Assembly (NCBI RefSeq): GCF_029784135.1
Contig: NC_073746.1
Span: forward strand, 36,995,378-37,059,377
Length of the DNA stretch: 64,000 nucleotides
DNA from: Toxorhynchites rutilus septentrionalis
Lineage: Eukaryota > Arthropoda > Insecta > Diptera > Culicidae
Direction of reading: 5' to 3'
This document shows positions 1-11,245 of the stretch, piece after piece. Both the position numbers and the translations under genes were made by a program. Below the pieces are notes generated by a model that made no database searches, was not told the DNA's origin, and saw nothing but the letters and a program-made list of their open reading frames with translations. The first letter of the stretch is position 1; each line of letters begins with the position of its first letter.

Positions 1-64
1 GTTCTAAAGAATTAATATCAAAACAATAATTTTGGGCGGGACGAAGTTCGCCGGGTCAGCTAGT
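1..64 (+). mobile_element. Helitron 3' terminus (partial, enters from the left)
   Basis: The segment ends in a GC-rich palindromic stretch (CGAAGTTCG core inside GGCG...CGCC) followed a few bases later by CTAGT at 60-64. A short hairpin upstream of a CTRRT end is the known 3' signature of Helitrons. The body lies outside the window. A second, diverged copy of the same terminus is at about 10195-10225. Confidence 0.6.
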
Positions 65-71
65 ATATATA

Positions 72-427
72 CAGCCATTCTATGCCAGACCAATAAAATG
101 GCAACTACAATCGATAATTACGAAAATAGAATCCATTTCCTTTTGCAGGTTCAATATTTTTTAATAAAAAGCCTTCTCATTGGCTTCATTAAGATATGTC
201 GATAATCTAAATCTGTTCAGTGGTTCTAAAGTTATGAATTTTTTGAAAAAAAGGCAGTTTTGGGAAAAAGTGGGAAAAAATTATTTTTCAGACCACCCTA
301 AAATGGAAATGGTCACCCTAACGAAAAAAATTAAAAATACGGGTCTAATGTTTTGCGATAAAGAACAAAACTACCACTTTTCATCGAAATCTGAGAACCA
401 TCATATCGGTTTGGCATGGAATGGCTG
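72..427. mobile_element. MITE with TA target duplication, pogo/mariner-like
   Basis: A 356 bp element flanked by TA (70-71 and 428-429). The left end CAGCCATTCTATGCCAGACC and the reverse complement of the right end agree at 18 of 20 positions. No coding capacity is seen. TA duplication with CAG-starting ends suits a Tc1/mariner/pogo non-autonomous element. It lies directly after the Helitron end. Confidence 0.7.
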
Positions 428-709
428 TATATATGCAAAATACGCATATACAAAGTATACATATACAAAAAACAATCTTACGTGCATCGCGATGTACAAA
501 GTATTAATGGATCTGTGAAAATTAACGTTAAAAGACATTTCTGCAGATCCGTAACTTTTACAGACATTTCCACATTTTTAACAGACTTTCACATATTTTT
601 ACTTTTCATCGAATATTTTCAAATCGCAGGAGTAAACATTTACGTGACTGTGACTTCGTTTGTTTTTATTTCGTTCGGAAAAATATTATATCAGGGAAAG
701 TGGACATTA

Positions 710-1122
710 AAAGTGCGTTGCTCAGTGAAAGGCTGTCTGATTACGAGCGAAAATGTTCACGTAAGCTTCTATCGTATACCCTCAGAAACGTTTCTACATA
801 CGCACTGGGTCGATTTTTGCGAAGACGACAAACTAGTTCCGAATAAGGGTTCCCGTATCCGTGGAATAAGTACGATGTTTGAATTATTGAAAACCAAAAG
901 TGTAGCAAACCTTTCATACACATTTTCAAGATTATTTTGGCAAAAATACATCGTTCCATTTCGACCGGAAAGGAAACCTCGTGAGAAACCGTAATGCCTT
1001 CTCCACAATTAAGCCGGTAGTTGACTCACACGAAGTGCAGTTTGTTTTACCGTTACATTCATCACCAGCACTAGCGGATCATAATTACGTGGATTTTATT
1101 CGGCTTCGGCAGCTTCATTAGC
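710..1122 (+). pseudogene. THAP zinc-finger domain pseudogene fragment
   Basis: The + frame from about 710 reads VRCSVKGC, then VSFYRIP, then HWVDFCEDDKLVPNKGSRI. This is the C-x4-C start, the hydrophobic core and the tryptophan/phenylalanine block of a THAP DNA-binding domain. The expected C-x2-H pair is missing: after SRI the frame reads RGISTMF. The usual initiator is not seen; the codon two before the first cysteine's V-R is AAA. A second open stretch in another frame, 997-1122, looks like protein sequence (FSTIKPVVDSHEVQF...), which suggests one or more frameshifts. THAP domains occur in host transcription factors and in P-element-type transposases; nothing here separates the two. I read it as a decayed copy. 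Confidence 0.5.
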
Positions 1123-1329
1123 AAAACTTTTATCACCGACGTCAGAAAAAAAAACATCCCCAAAATATTTTAATTTTGATATGTATGTACGTATCGAAAT
1201 TCGTCAATGTCGAATTTTGCTCCCACATGAAAATCTTGGAGTGAACTAAGCGTTATTCGTAGGTTGTTGATATTCTGTCAAGTTCTGATACCTTGCAGTA
1301 TGAGATGCTCTTTCCGAGATGCAATGGTC

Positions 1330-2012
1330 AATTCTCGCATAACTTTTGAAAAGGTCCAATGTAACATTTTCGTCAACTCGAGAAAAACGAAGTTGAAGAC
1401 CCGAACATTATTTCGCGAATTGTCTTAAAAGCTATCGATCTTTATAACTGTTTTCACCACTAGCTGTCAAGAATAACTCCGTAAAACCAATCGTAACTGT
1501 TGATCCGTGATTTGAGATTAAGGTTGAAGCCTCGGAGCGAAAAATGTTACATTGGACGTTTTGACTGCCGCGTTTGCACATTGGACATATTACGTTGCAC
1601 TATAAGAATTTGAAACTAACTAATAAACAACAATCCAAATATCAGCATTTCGTTCTAAAGACTAATTATTATTGTTATCGCTCGTTGAATTGCACTGAAA
1701 TCGAAAACAACACCTGTATGAAACAAACTCCAAAACGACCAAAGTACGACTGCGAGTTGTTTTGACTGCTTTGTTACTTCGGACGTTTCGGCCGTCGGAG
1801 GAAAGTGGCGTCCGAAGTAACAGCCGGGTGCTTAAAATCCGAATCTGTACATTGGATATTTTTTGTATCGGCGACAAAAAGATGAAGAAGATAGATACGT
1901 GAACGATTGTTTTTGTAATACATTCAATGATTAAAAACTAATAGCGTGCGTCCATTAACTCGATTTGTTTACATTTGTTACATAGGACCTTTTCAAAAGT
2001 TACGCGAGAATT
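1330..2012. mobile_element. Inverted-repeat element, non-autonomous
   Basis: Arms of about 35 bp at 1330-1364 and 1977-2012 are near-perfect inverted repeats (core TAACTTTTGAAAAGGTCC). A second inner inverted pair containing ATGTAACATTT occurs at about 1358-1374 and 1539-1556, so the structure is complex or composite. No target duplication is evident and no protein is recognised. It contains the hairpin at 1773-1821. Confidence 0.5.
1773..1821. repeat. Perfect 13 bp hairpin
   Basis: The arm GTTACTTCGGACG (1773-1785) and its exact reverse complement (1809-1821) are separated by a 23 nt loop that is itself GC-rich. It lies inside the inverted-repeat element at 1330-2012. The function is unknown; it may be a structural part of that element. 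Confidence 0.6.
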
Positions 2013-2709
2013 AAACAATTGACGGAAATATGTAGTTCGTTCCTCTTATAAGTTTAATTATTTTTGTCTTTGATAACAATACCTTTTTTATAGTGTTGAT
2101 TATCATAAAAAAAATAACACTCCTGATCGTTGGATCTTTCTTGAAATTACAATTGGATCTTTTTTGACAACCGTTTTGATTCAGTCCGCACCAAGGTGCT
2201 ATACTATAGGTGGACCGCAATGTCAAAATTGCTGTTCGGCCATTGCTCGTGAAAAAACAAATTTGTTTACAAAACATATCATATCTTTTGGTGACAAATT
2301 CATTCGTCGGCAAAATAGCTGCTCGCGCTTTACTGTAGGTAGGTAATGTTCTGGATTTTTTCGTATAACAATTTCTCATAATTGCTTCTACTTTTTCAGA
2401 TATCTACAATCAGCGGTCGAATTAAAAACAGTGCAGAAGGATGTTTTGAGTATGTTTTAGCTTCTAGCCGCGCAATCAATGCTTTTTTTCCAAGCAAGAT
2501 GTACTTCTGTTTGGATCCTATCGGCGGGGAAAAAAGTACTTACAGCGACGGTGACAAGAAATAGCGCTGATTGCGAGATTACCAGATCCAGAAGATCCGG
2601 AAGGGCTGTTACAAGTAATTGGTTTTGCTAGAGCAAAAGGAGGTTGACAATGATTGCAACAGGTTCGTGTTTATTTTTCAAATTAGTGGACTTTTGTGTT
2701 GCTAATATA

Positions 2710-2916
2710 TTACAGGTGAAATAAACTGTTGGAATCACGACTATCGATCACGCCAGAAGAACCGGAAAAAGTTGTTGAAAGTAATTGGCCACAGAAAAGT
2801 ATCCATTTATGAAGTCTATCTCCATCTCGGGGGAAAGTGTGGTAAACAATGTCCGGGTTGTTTTTCGTTATGCGGACCTTGTTTCCGCATCCTTTTACTG
2901 CACAATAATACGGCAT
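2710..2916 (-). CDS. THAP-domain protein, first exon or fragment
   Basis: From a true ATG at 2916 the minus strand reads MPYYCAVKGCGNK, then IVYHTFPRDGDRLHKWILFCG. This is the first half of a THAP zinc finger: C-x4-C close to the N-terminus, then the F-P and W-x2-F-C positions. The domain should continue with a conserved proline and a C-x2-H pair, but the open frame runs into unrelated sequence and stops at 2710. Either a splice donor lies after about 2790 and the rest is elsewhere, or the copy is broken. I could not find a convincing second exon downstream on the minus strand. The 5' half looks intact, unlike the THAP remnant at 710. A host gene or a THAP-type transposase are both possible. 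Confidence 0.45.
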   Translation of the reverse strand: MPYYCAVKGCGNKVRITKNNPDIVYHTFPRDGDRLHKWILFCGQLLSTTFSGSSGVIDSRDSNSLFHL

Positions 2917-3021
2917 CTGAAGAAAATAAGATATTCACAATATAATTTTGGCATGATAGAGAACCGCGAGATGAACGATTATCTGTGGAGGAGTTGGACA
3001 ACAGATTTCTTAGACTTATAG

Positions 3022-4615
<1,594 letters not shown>

Positions 4616-4919
4616 TGATATTTGTCCATAAAATAAGATAGGTGCGTTTTTAATTCGAAATTCCTGACTGAAGGCTTGAAATACAGCTGAAACAGTTTGT
4701 TAAAGCGAAAAAAAGTTTATGGGTCTGAGCCTAGGGAAACGGACGGGATCTTGTCATAGGACTGTGATTGTGTGTAGTAATTGCATTTAAAATTGTTTAT
4801 CATTGTTCAAAATCTGTTTTTTTTCTCTTTTGATACTGTAAGAAATCGAAAGAATTAGGCAATTCAATTTCAATATCGTAAACGATCGAAAGAAGGACAG
4901 ATTCGATATGAGCGAACTG

Positions 4920-5450
4920 TGTGTACGATCCTAAAATAGCAATCTCACCTACCGGTAGCGGGTGCAATAAAACCCAATGCAATAAAATAACGGAAAGGAA
5001 AGGGACTAAATAGATCGCACACATTTCTTATCGTGCTAAGTTCGTTGCCCTTGGAATGCAGTTATGAGTCAAAGATAAGCTCTAACTAGGTTGCATGTGG
5101 TAAATCACAGATAAGCGATAGGTAAAGGACTTATTTGCAAAGGAGCAAGAACGATTATAGTTTTCTCTTTCCTTCACACATTAGGCTAGAATTAGGATAG
5201 AATAGAAATTGTATAAAAACCCAAGGTTCTCTGAATAAAGCAAGTAGTCTTTGGAATCGTGTCGTACATTGAAATCCGAAACTTCCTATTGAATCGACTG
5301 ACGAGAGTTCTTCAGATTCAAGTTTTCCAACGTCCGCAGCAATAGTTGTATAATTTGCGCTCGGAGTTCGTGAAGATCTTGTACTCGTTGATCCTCCCGC
5401 TTAGTTGATATTTAATAGATTGATTCTGCTCTCGTTCGTTGATCGTTCCC
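4920..5450 (+). repeat. Possible solo LTR or LTR fragment
   Basis: A TATAAAA box (5212-5218) is followed 15 bp later by AATAAA (5234-5239). Promoter and poly(A) signal that close together are characteristic of a retroviral-type LTR R region rather than of a gene. A TG dinucleotide at about 4920 could be the left edge. I could not fix the right edge or find a target duplication, and no second copy is in the window. Low confidence. Confidence 0.28.
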
Positions 5451-5594
5451 TACGGAATTAGTGCGAAGGCAGTCTATTCAGTTTGTTCCAGGAACAAGGG
5501 TAATTCACTCGACACTTTTTCTTACTTCAACCCAGTAAAGTGCCAATCCAGATTCGCAAGGTTGATTCCTTCGCATCAACCGAGTTTGCACATT

Positions 5595-5910
5595 GGACAT
5601 CTTTTACAGATACATCAAATGGATGCTCTGGAAAAACCGTTTCCTGTATGTACTCGTATCTTTTAAACGGGTTAGATGACATAACGTGGTAGAATTCGGT
5701 ACCGCATTCTGTTCAAAAATGTACACAAAAATACCATCAAAGCCATTACTACCCTTTTCTTGTGTTTATTCAATCATGCAGAAGAAGACAAAGAGTCATC
5801 ATGTATCCTTTTTCAAACGCAAGTCTAAATAGTTAAGACCTACATAAACACAAGCCTCTAAAAGCCTATAAAATATAAGCAAATCAATCTATCACTACAA
5901 AAATACCTCA
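5595..5910 (+). repeat. Dispersed repeat X, copy 1 (partial)
   Basis: This matches, in inverted orientation, 36005-36280. Shared landmarks include the stretch around TGTTCAAAAATGTAC and the segment naming TTCTTCTGC/GCAGAAGAA. The match ends close to the 5' edge of the truncated LINE at 5930. It is probably the 3' UTR of a LINE family; no coding sequence is recognised in it. Confidence 0.5.
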
Positions 5911-5929
5911 TTCAGTTGTACAAAACAAC

Positions 5930-7768
5930 GATATGATCAGTGTTAGAATATGACAGTTTTTGCTTCCGATCAGCTGCCAGGATTCATATTCTCAAGCTGG
6001 AGAGAATACAATATCGTTGCTTGCGTATAGCCATGGGGTGTTTGCATTCGACACATACGATGAGTCTCGAAGTTTTGGCAGGAGTACCCCCGCTTACTCT
6101 TCGGTTCACAGAATTATCCTACAGATTTCTCATCCGTTGCAAGATCATGAATCCATTGGTGATTGATAACTTCGAAAATCTACTCCAACTGACTCCTCAG
6201 TCATGTTTTATGTCTTTATACCATGAGTACCTTACCCACGACGTGCACCCTTCACCAGGCATCTCCAACCAAGTTTGCTTCCCATACTTCTGCAATTCCT
6301 CTGTCATTTTTGATCTGTCCATGCGACAAAAAATCCATGGAATCCCAGATCACCTACGCTCCGATTCTATTCCGCCGATATTTTCGGCAGAATATGGGAA
6401 AGTTAGATCTGATAAAATGTCCACTGGCTTCGGAATCTTCAATGAAAATTCCAGTGCTTCTTTCAAACTCAAAGATCCTTGTTCCGTGTATGTCGCTGAA
6501 CTGGGTGCGATATATTACGCATTAGGGATCATTGAAACATTGCCCATCGACCACTATTTTATTTTTTCAGACAGTCTCAGCTCAATAGAGGCAATCCGCT
6601 CAATGAAAGTTGATAAACACTCATCTTATTTCCTAACAAGAATAAGACAACTATTGAGTGTTTTGGTCGAAAAATTATTCAAGATTACCTTAGCATGGGT
6701 TCCCTCTCATTGCTCGATTCCGGGGAATGAGAAAGCGGACTCGCTAGCTAAGGTGGGCGCTTTAGAAGGCACACTTTTTGAAAGGCAAATTGCTTATAAT
6801 GAATTTTTCCACATTCCTCGTCAGTATACGCTCGTAAGTTGGCAGCGCATGTGGAGTGGTGATGAGTTCGGTCGTTGGTTACACACGATTATCCCTAAGG
6901 TTTCGACGAAAGCTTGGTTTAAGGGATTGAATGTCGGTCGTGATTTCATTCGCGTGATATCTCGGCTTATGTCCAATCACTACAACCTAAACGCGAATCT
7001 CTATCGCATTGGGCTCGCAGCAAACAATCTTTGTGATTGTGGCGATGGCTACCACGACATCGAGCATGTTGTCTGGTCGTGTATCCAGTTCCATGCTGCT
7101 CGCTCTCAGCTCTCTAGAGCACTGAGAGCACAAGGCAGACAATCGGATATCCCCGTCCGGGATATCTTAGGTAGCCGGGATCCTGATCTTCTGCTTCATC
7201 TATACCTGTTCCTCAGAAACGCCGATGTCAACGTTTAATGATGTTTCCTTCGTTGTGTCCCCGTTTCATATCCCTCCTATCCGATCGATAAACTTTTACT
7301 TAGTCGCGGCAATACATACACACACTCTTTACAGATGCACGGGCCGAAGGTTGTGCAGTCCACTGATCATTCAACAAGAGCCAAAGGTTGTACCGCTCAT
7401 GACAACTCTACACGAGCTGATGATTGCGCCGGCTAGTGACCATTCTATCCTGGATTCCTCGAGTCGAGAAAGACGCACCACCCTAGATATGGGGTACAGA
7501 CTAGGGGGGCGTTGCTGGTTAATGGTCAGCTGCATCCCAATAGGAAGTATCCCGTGTCGGGCACACGTACAGAGCATCGAAGACTGCAACATACCAATTA
7601 TGAGAACACTTGTAATACTAACCTCGAGCCAACCGCGAGTAATCGGTTACATATTACTAACATAGTTGTAAGACAAAAATTGTCAAAATATTGGACTCCC
7701 GGCCCCGTCAGGCTAACGCCACATGTGCCTTAACAAAATATATATTTTGGGAAAAAAAATATATATTA
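5930..7768 (+). mobile_element. 5'-truncated LINE: RNase H domain and C-terminus of ORF2 plus 3' UTR
   Basis: The open frame 5940-7238 (432 codons, no stop) begins abruptly in the region after the reverse transcriptase (FRSAARIHILKLERIQYRCLRIA). It continues into an RNase H domain: VYVAELGAI (Glu), FSDSLSSIEAI (Asp), and WVPSHCSIPGNEKAD (His and Asp). It ends with the zinc-knuckle-like CDCGDGYHDIEHVVWSC found at the C-terminus of I/Loa/R1-type LINEs. The usual TDG of the first RNase H motif is not seen (SAEYGK is there instead), so this copy may have lost that catalytic aspartate. Endonuclease and reverse transcriptase are absent, as in normal 5' truncation. The 3' UTR runs to an A-rich tail at about 7755-7768. 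No clear target duplication was found. The long open frame suggests a fairly young insertion. The clade is assigned from RNase H presence and the C-terminal motif only. Confidence 0.8.
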
Positions 7769-7919
7769 TAGATAAAAAAATTAGTGGGTTATATCTATGA
7801 TATAACCGCAAGGTTCACGTGGAACTACCTTAGCTGAGCAATCATTCGTTTGTATTGATTAAATTCTTGATTGAATGAAACAGTTTCCAAATTCAATTGA
7901 GTTCAATATATTTGCTCTG

Positions 7920-8186
7920 ACGGCGCCAGTGGTTGTATGGTTAGCGTAACAGCCTCACAATCCGATCGGCCTGGGTTCAATCCCAGCTGGCGTCGTTGGG
8001 ATTTTCTGAGGCGAAAAATCTCTGGTTACGTCTTCCTTCGGAGCGGAAGTAAAAGAAGTTGGCCCGGCTCATGAGTTGTTGAGTCTGATAGGTAGGAACA
8101 GGTGGAGTCGCCTCCCTGATGTCGGTGATTGGCACTAAAGTGGCGGAAATAGGCCGACGAAAAATAAGCGAAGATAAAAAAAAAAA
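7920..8186 (+). mobile_element. tRNA-derived SINE, full length, 15 bp target duplication
   Basis: A 267 bp body flanked by the direct repeat AATATATTTGCTCTG (7905-7919 and 8187-8201). The head (about 7924-7996) is tRNA-like: the first and last seven bases pair (GCGCCAG with CTGGCGT), and a Pol III B box GGTTCAATCC is present. A tRNA-unrelated part and a poly(A) tail follow. It is a SINE rather than a tRNA gene because the T-arm is imperfect, the body extends beyond 72 nt, and the tail and target duplication are present. Confidence 0.85.
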
Positions 8187-8348
8187 AATATATTTGCTCT
8201 GTGAGTGAAAAAAATGAACAAATGCCGTGTAAAGTCAATTCATTTATTGTGATTGATTGTTCTTCGTTACAAGTAAATTTAATGACGGACCTTTTACGTT
8301 TGGTATGATGACTAGAACAAAATATATGTACGGAAGAATTATCAAACG

Positions 8349-8399
8349 TTTGATGAACCAGCCTAAGGCTGAAAATCTTTCCAATAAAGACAAAAAAAA
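8349..8399 (+). mobile_element. 51 bp 3' tail of a Jockey-clade LINE, 11 bp target duplication
   Basis: Flanked by the direct repeat ATTATCAAACG (8338-8348 and 8400-8410). The insert reads GATGAACCAGCCTAAGGCTG... AATAAAGACAAAAAAAA, which resembles the 3' end of mosquito Jockey-clade (Juan-type) LINEs as I remember them. It is an extreme 5' truncation. Confidence 0.7.
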
Positions 8400-8589
8400 A
8401 TTATCAAACGATTATTTTATTTTACATTTCCCTCTGAAGTTTACATCCCAAAAGTGTACATACTTCTCGAATCTCGAATTTGCTTGAAACTGGGAAGTTC
8501 ATTCGCTTCTAGTGGCTGCACGATTTTCCCAGGTTCCTAAGTTTAGAAGATCATGTTAGGACAGACATATTCCACTCTGCACAAAGGCA

Positions 8590-9120
8590 ATCGAGGACAA
8601 AAGTACTCGCAGTTTGCATTTATTTGCAGAGCCGATTTCCCCAGAAACCTCGGTTTTGAAGTCTGTGTTTTGGAAACACATTTCAATCGGAACAAAAATA
8701 CCCCCGATTTGTATGAATTCGCAATGCCGATTTCCCCACGCTTCATGGATTTGAAGTCTGTGTTAGGGAAACACATTCCAGTCGGAACAAAAATACCCCC
8801 GACTTGCATGAATTTGAAATACCGATTTCTCCAGGCACCTTGGTTTAGAAATCTCTATTAGGGAACACATTTCGGTGGGAACAAAAGCTCCCCCTACTTT
8901 CGTGTGTTCTTTTTCTTCTTTTTGGCTTTAAGAGGGTTTAAACTTTTCAGTTCACTCGCCTCTAGGCTCTTTCGTGTGCTTGCAATGCCGATTTCGCTGC
9001 TTGGTTTTAAAGTCTGTGTTAGGGAACATTTTTCGATGAGAACAAAAGTCCCCCTACTTTCATGTATTTGCAATGCCGATTTCCCCAAGGCTGCTTGGTT
9101 TTGATGGCTGTGTTAGGGAA
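8590..9120 (+). repeat. Tandem array of about five units of about 95 bp
   Basis: Units start at roughly 8595, 8692, 8787, 8880 and 9038. Each contains a version of GCCGATTTCCCCAG, then TTGGTTTTGAAGTCTGTGTT, then GGGAACACATTTCGG and AACAAAA...CCCCC. Units differ by some 10-20 percent. Unit four is split by a 62 bp insert. The same unit recurs at about 11590-11720 and 30310-30425, always inside family Y, so the array is an internal part of that element. Confidence 0.8.
8907..8968 (-). mobile_element. 62 bp retroposed insert with 10 bp target duplication
   Basis: Flanked by CTTTCGTGTG (8897-8906 and 8969-8978). Read on the minus strand it begins CCTAGAGGCGAGTGAACTG and ends in an A/G-rich tail. 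It matches the 54 bp insert at 43456-43509. It splits one unit of the 95 bp array. The source is probably a LINE 3' end, possibly of the RTE clade, but this is inferred. Confidence 0.65.
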
Positions 9121-9400
9121 ACCGTAAATCGGGCCAATCAAAACGATGCAGTTAGGGCGTTTAGATAACGCCTAATATTTTACAGTTATTCAATTGTTTA
9201 TCTAATGAAAAACAACATTTTGTTAGTTGCGATAGATGCGTAGAAATATTCCCTATCAAGTGATGCAAACATCTCTCCTATCCAGTACGAAATGTTCGAG
9301 CTATAAGCATTCGAAATCTTTCATTTTTTCCTGCATGTTCTGTGTTTAGGTTTTCATTTTACCCTCCATATATTCCGGTTAGACGTAGTCCCACGTCAAA

Positions 9401-9507
9401 ATAGCATTATCTCCTTCGTTACCACGTTGTCCGGAACATTGTTTGTAATAACTTTATAGCCCTGTAAGATCGCGACTACTCAAGCTATCATAATCTGATT
9501 TACTTGG
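9401..9507 (+). repeat. Dispersed repeat X, copy 2 (internally deleted)
   Basis: Two blocks match 35722-35995 in inverted orientation: one with TTGTCCGGAACATTGTTTGTA and one with GATCGCGACTACTCAAGC. In the other copy these blocks are separated by about 200 bp that is missing here. It abuts the right end of family Y copy 1. Confidence 0.5.
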
Positions 9508-9661
9508 GTATACCCTTTCGATCTTCTAAATCAGCAGCCATTTAAATTCATTTATGGCATTTTTACATAACCAAACAACATACTCGATATTATGACATCC
9601 TGAACCACAACTACACAAATTGGAAAAGGATTTTCAGACGGAATAACGCATTCCTATATCT

Positions 9662-10225
9662 TCTATCTATATAAACAAACATTGAAGGGCAAATGTGTTT
9701 GTGTGCCCTAAACCAGAGGAAGGAATGGTCCGATTTGAGCTGTCTTTATTTTGTAATATTCTCTGTATCAAACATGTATTTCATGAGGAGGCGATCTGGC
9801 GTAGTGGTAACATCCATGCCTCTCACGCTGAAGGTCACGAGTTCAATTCTCACTCCCGACATTCTTCCAAAAATGGAAGTAAAAGTGACGAACCAGCCAA
9901 ATGAGTTAAAAATCACTATAATACAGATATAAAAAAAAAAAAATGTATTTCATGAAACGGAGAAACATGTTATTTCCAAATGCTTGAAGAATCTTGAACG
10001 AGAATTGTGTCTGAAAATAGTTTTATATTATAAGGACGAATTTTTGTAGAAGTACTAGACAATTTATAGTAAAAGGAAATTGTAAAGGGTCAAAGGGTAA
10101 TCAATCAATGAGGAGTTTAGTGATTGGACTCACTATCGTTCACTTAGTAAGAAAACGTGGATGTTTGAGAGTATTCAAATAAAAAAATCTATTTTGGGTG
10201 GAACGAAGTTCGTCGGGTCAGGTAA
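9662..10225 (+). mobile_element. Non-autonomous Helitron carrying a SINE
   Basis: The left end TCTATCTATATAAACAAACA is the TC-starting, AT-rich start common to mosquito Helitrons. The right end has the same palindromic GGAACGAAGTTCGTCGGGTCA signature as the copy at 1-64, although the final CTAGT has decayed to GTAAT. No Rep/helicase frame is present. The SINE at 9787-9942 is inserted inside. Confidence 0.55.
9787..9942 (+). mobile_element. tRNA-derived SINE (second family), copy 1
   Basis: Flanked by ATGTATTTCATGA (9774-9786 and 9943-9955). It starts GGAGGCGATCTGGCGTAGTGG (A-box-like), has a B-box-like GAGTTCAATTC, and ends in poly(A). The same family is at 26099-26253 (full) and 20500-20606 (truncated, minus). 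Confidence 0.85.
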
Positions 10226-10429
10226 TATAATATAAAATGAATGCCTATTATCGGTAAATGGAGAATAATTCATTTTACGCATCATCTCAAATTATGAGCT
10301 AACGCCCGAATTTAGGCAAAAGGATTGCTCGTTGCATCGGGGAGGAAGCGAGTGGTTCGTGCAATCGAAAGAAAACATACCCAATTACATCATCAAATTG
10401 TAAACTTTTTTTTTACTATATTCACTGTT

Positions 10430-10571
10430 CATGTTTCAAGCAAAAAATTCTTGATAAATTTCCTGTCTAATGATATATAACACAACATATGTCGCAATCA
10501 CCATTTTGAGTAATATGCGTTTGAAACCTCTTAATAAATCGTTACATTTTTCGTAGCGTGACCCCCCTATA
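10430..10571. repeat. Family Y-type right-end segment, split by a MITE
   Basis: It matches 13588-13740 in inverted orientation (shared ATGTAACG...TTATTAAGAG and a GTCACGCTACG block). Its continuation after the MITE, 11205-11234, reads TAGAAATAAAAGACATAGTC, the family Y right end. So the MITE at 10572-11204 sits in an older Y-type copy. Confidence 0.5.
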
Positions 10572-11204
10572 CACCCAGGTATTTTTTATGCGGGAGATAC
10601 GTGACTCGTAAAAAAACCGCGTTAATTGGAAAATCCACGTAACCATGTCACCTAATGAAAGATATCAAAAAATCCTTACGTAGAACAGAAGTAAAAAATT
10701 TAGTGTTACTCGCTTCCGAAAACCCGTAGTTTTTTTCCTGCAATTTCGTTGGTTACTGGAAGCTATAGTTCGGTTTTCCTCACGAATGAGGTCATCTGCT
10801 GTTGCTAGAAGATTCTCTTGTGATTTGTACACTCTACTGCCGATGCACGTGCAGTGCCACTGTTGGACCGTCCAGAGCTAAGTAGACAGGGCAATTCATT
10901 CACGAATCGCTGCCCGTAAAAACCCCGTCTAGATGTACAGCCCGGTAAGCTACCCGTTACCTAACACCTAAAATCCACGTAAGAATCATGATAAGGTGCG
11001 ACACTAATTTCCTTAATAAGCTCTAAGCTACGTTACAAGCACTAATTACCGTAATATTACCGTCTGATGGAACATAAGAGATAAATGTGAGCTGTGGGGG
11101 AGATGTGATATTGCACTGGTCTTTTTTTACGAGGGTACCGCGTAAAAAAACCGCGTTAATTGGAAAATCCGCGCAAAAAAAAACCGCTTAAAAAAACCTG
11201 GGTG
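10572..11204. mobile_element. MITE with TA target site and CACCCAGGT ends
   Basis: A 633 bp element flanked by TATA on both sides. The left end CACCCAGGTATTTTTTATGC mirrors the right end (...AAAAAACCTGGGTG). A second shared motif, AAAAAACCGCGTTAATTGG, occurs in direct orientation near both ends. No protein is encoded. Confidence 0.75.
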
Positions 11205-11245
11205 TATAGAAATAAAAGACATAGTCCTATGTCAAAAAAAAAATT

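Larger units (their letters stand above)
7784..9400. mobile_element. Repeat family Y, copy 1, with three nested retroposed inserts
   Basis: The left end starts with GTGGGTTATATCTATGATAT and a palindromic continuation. The right end finishes CGTAGTCCCACGTCAAA. The inner motif GACGTGGGACTAC near the left end is the inverted partner of the right end. Both flanks and the unique parts match copy 2 (11246-11998). Copy 1 is longer because it holds a SINE (7920-8186), a LINE tail (8349-8399), an array of about 95 bp units (8590-9120) and a 62 bp insert (8907-8968). No protein is encoded. Confidence 0.6.

Noticed and set aside
180..518. 112-codon open frame
   Set aside because: It runs through the MITE at 72-427 and has no protein-like features.
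7924..7996. Possible tRNA gene
   Set aside because: Acceptor stem pairs, but the T-arm is imperfect and the sequence is the head of a SINE with poly(A) and target duplication.
8590..9120. CRISPR-like spaced repeats
   Set aside because: Units are contiguous with no unique spacers; this is a degenerate tandem array in a eukaryotic element.
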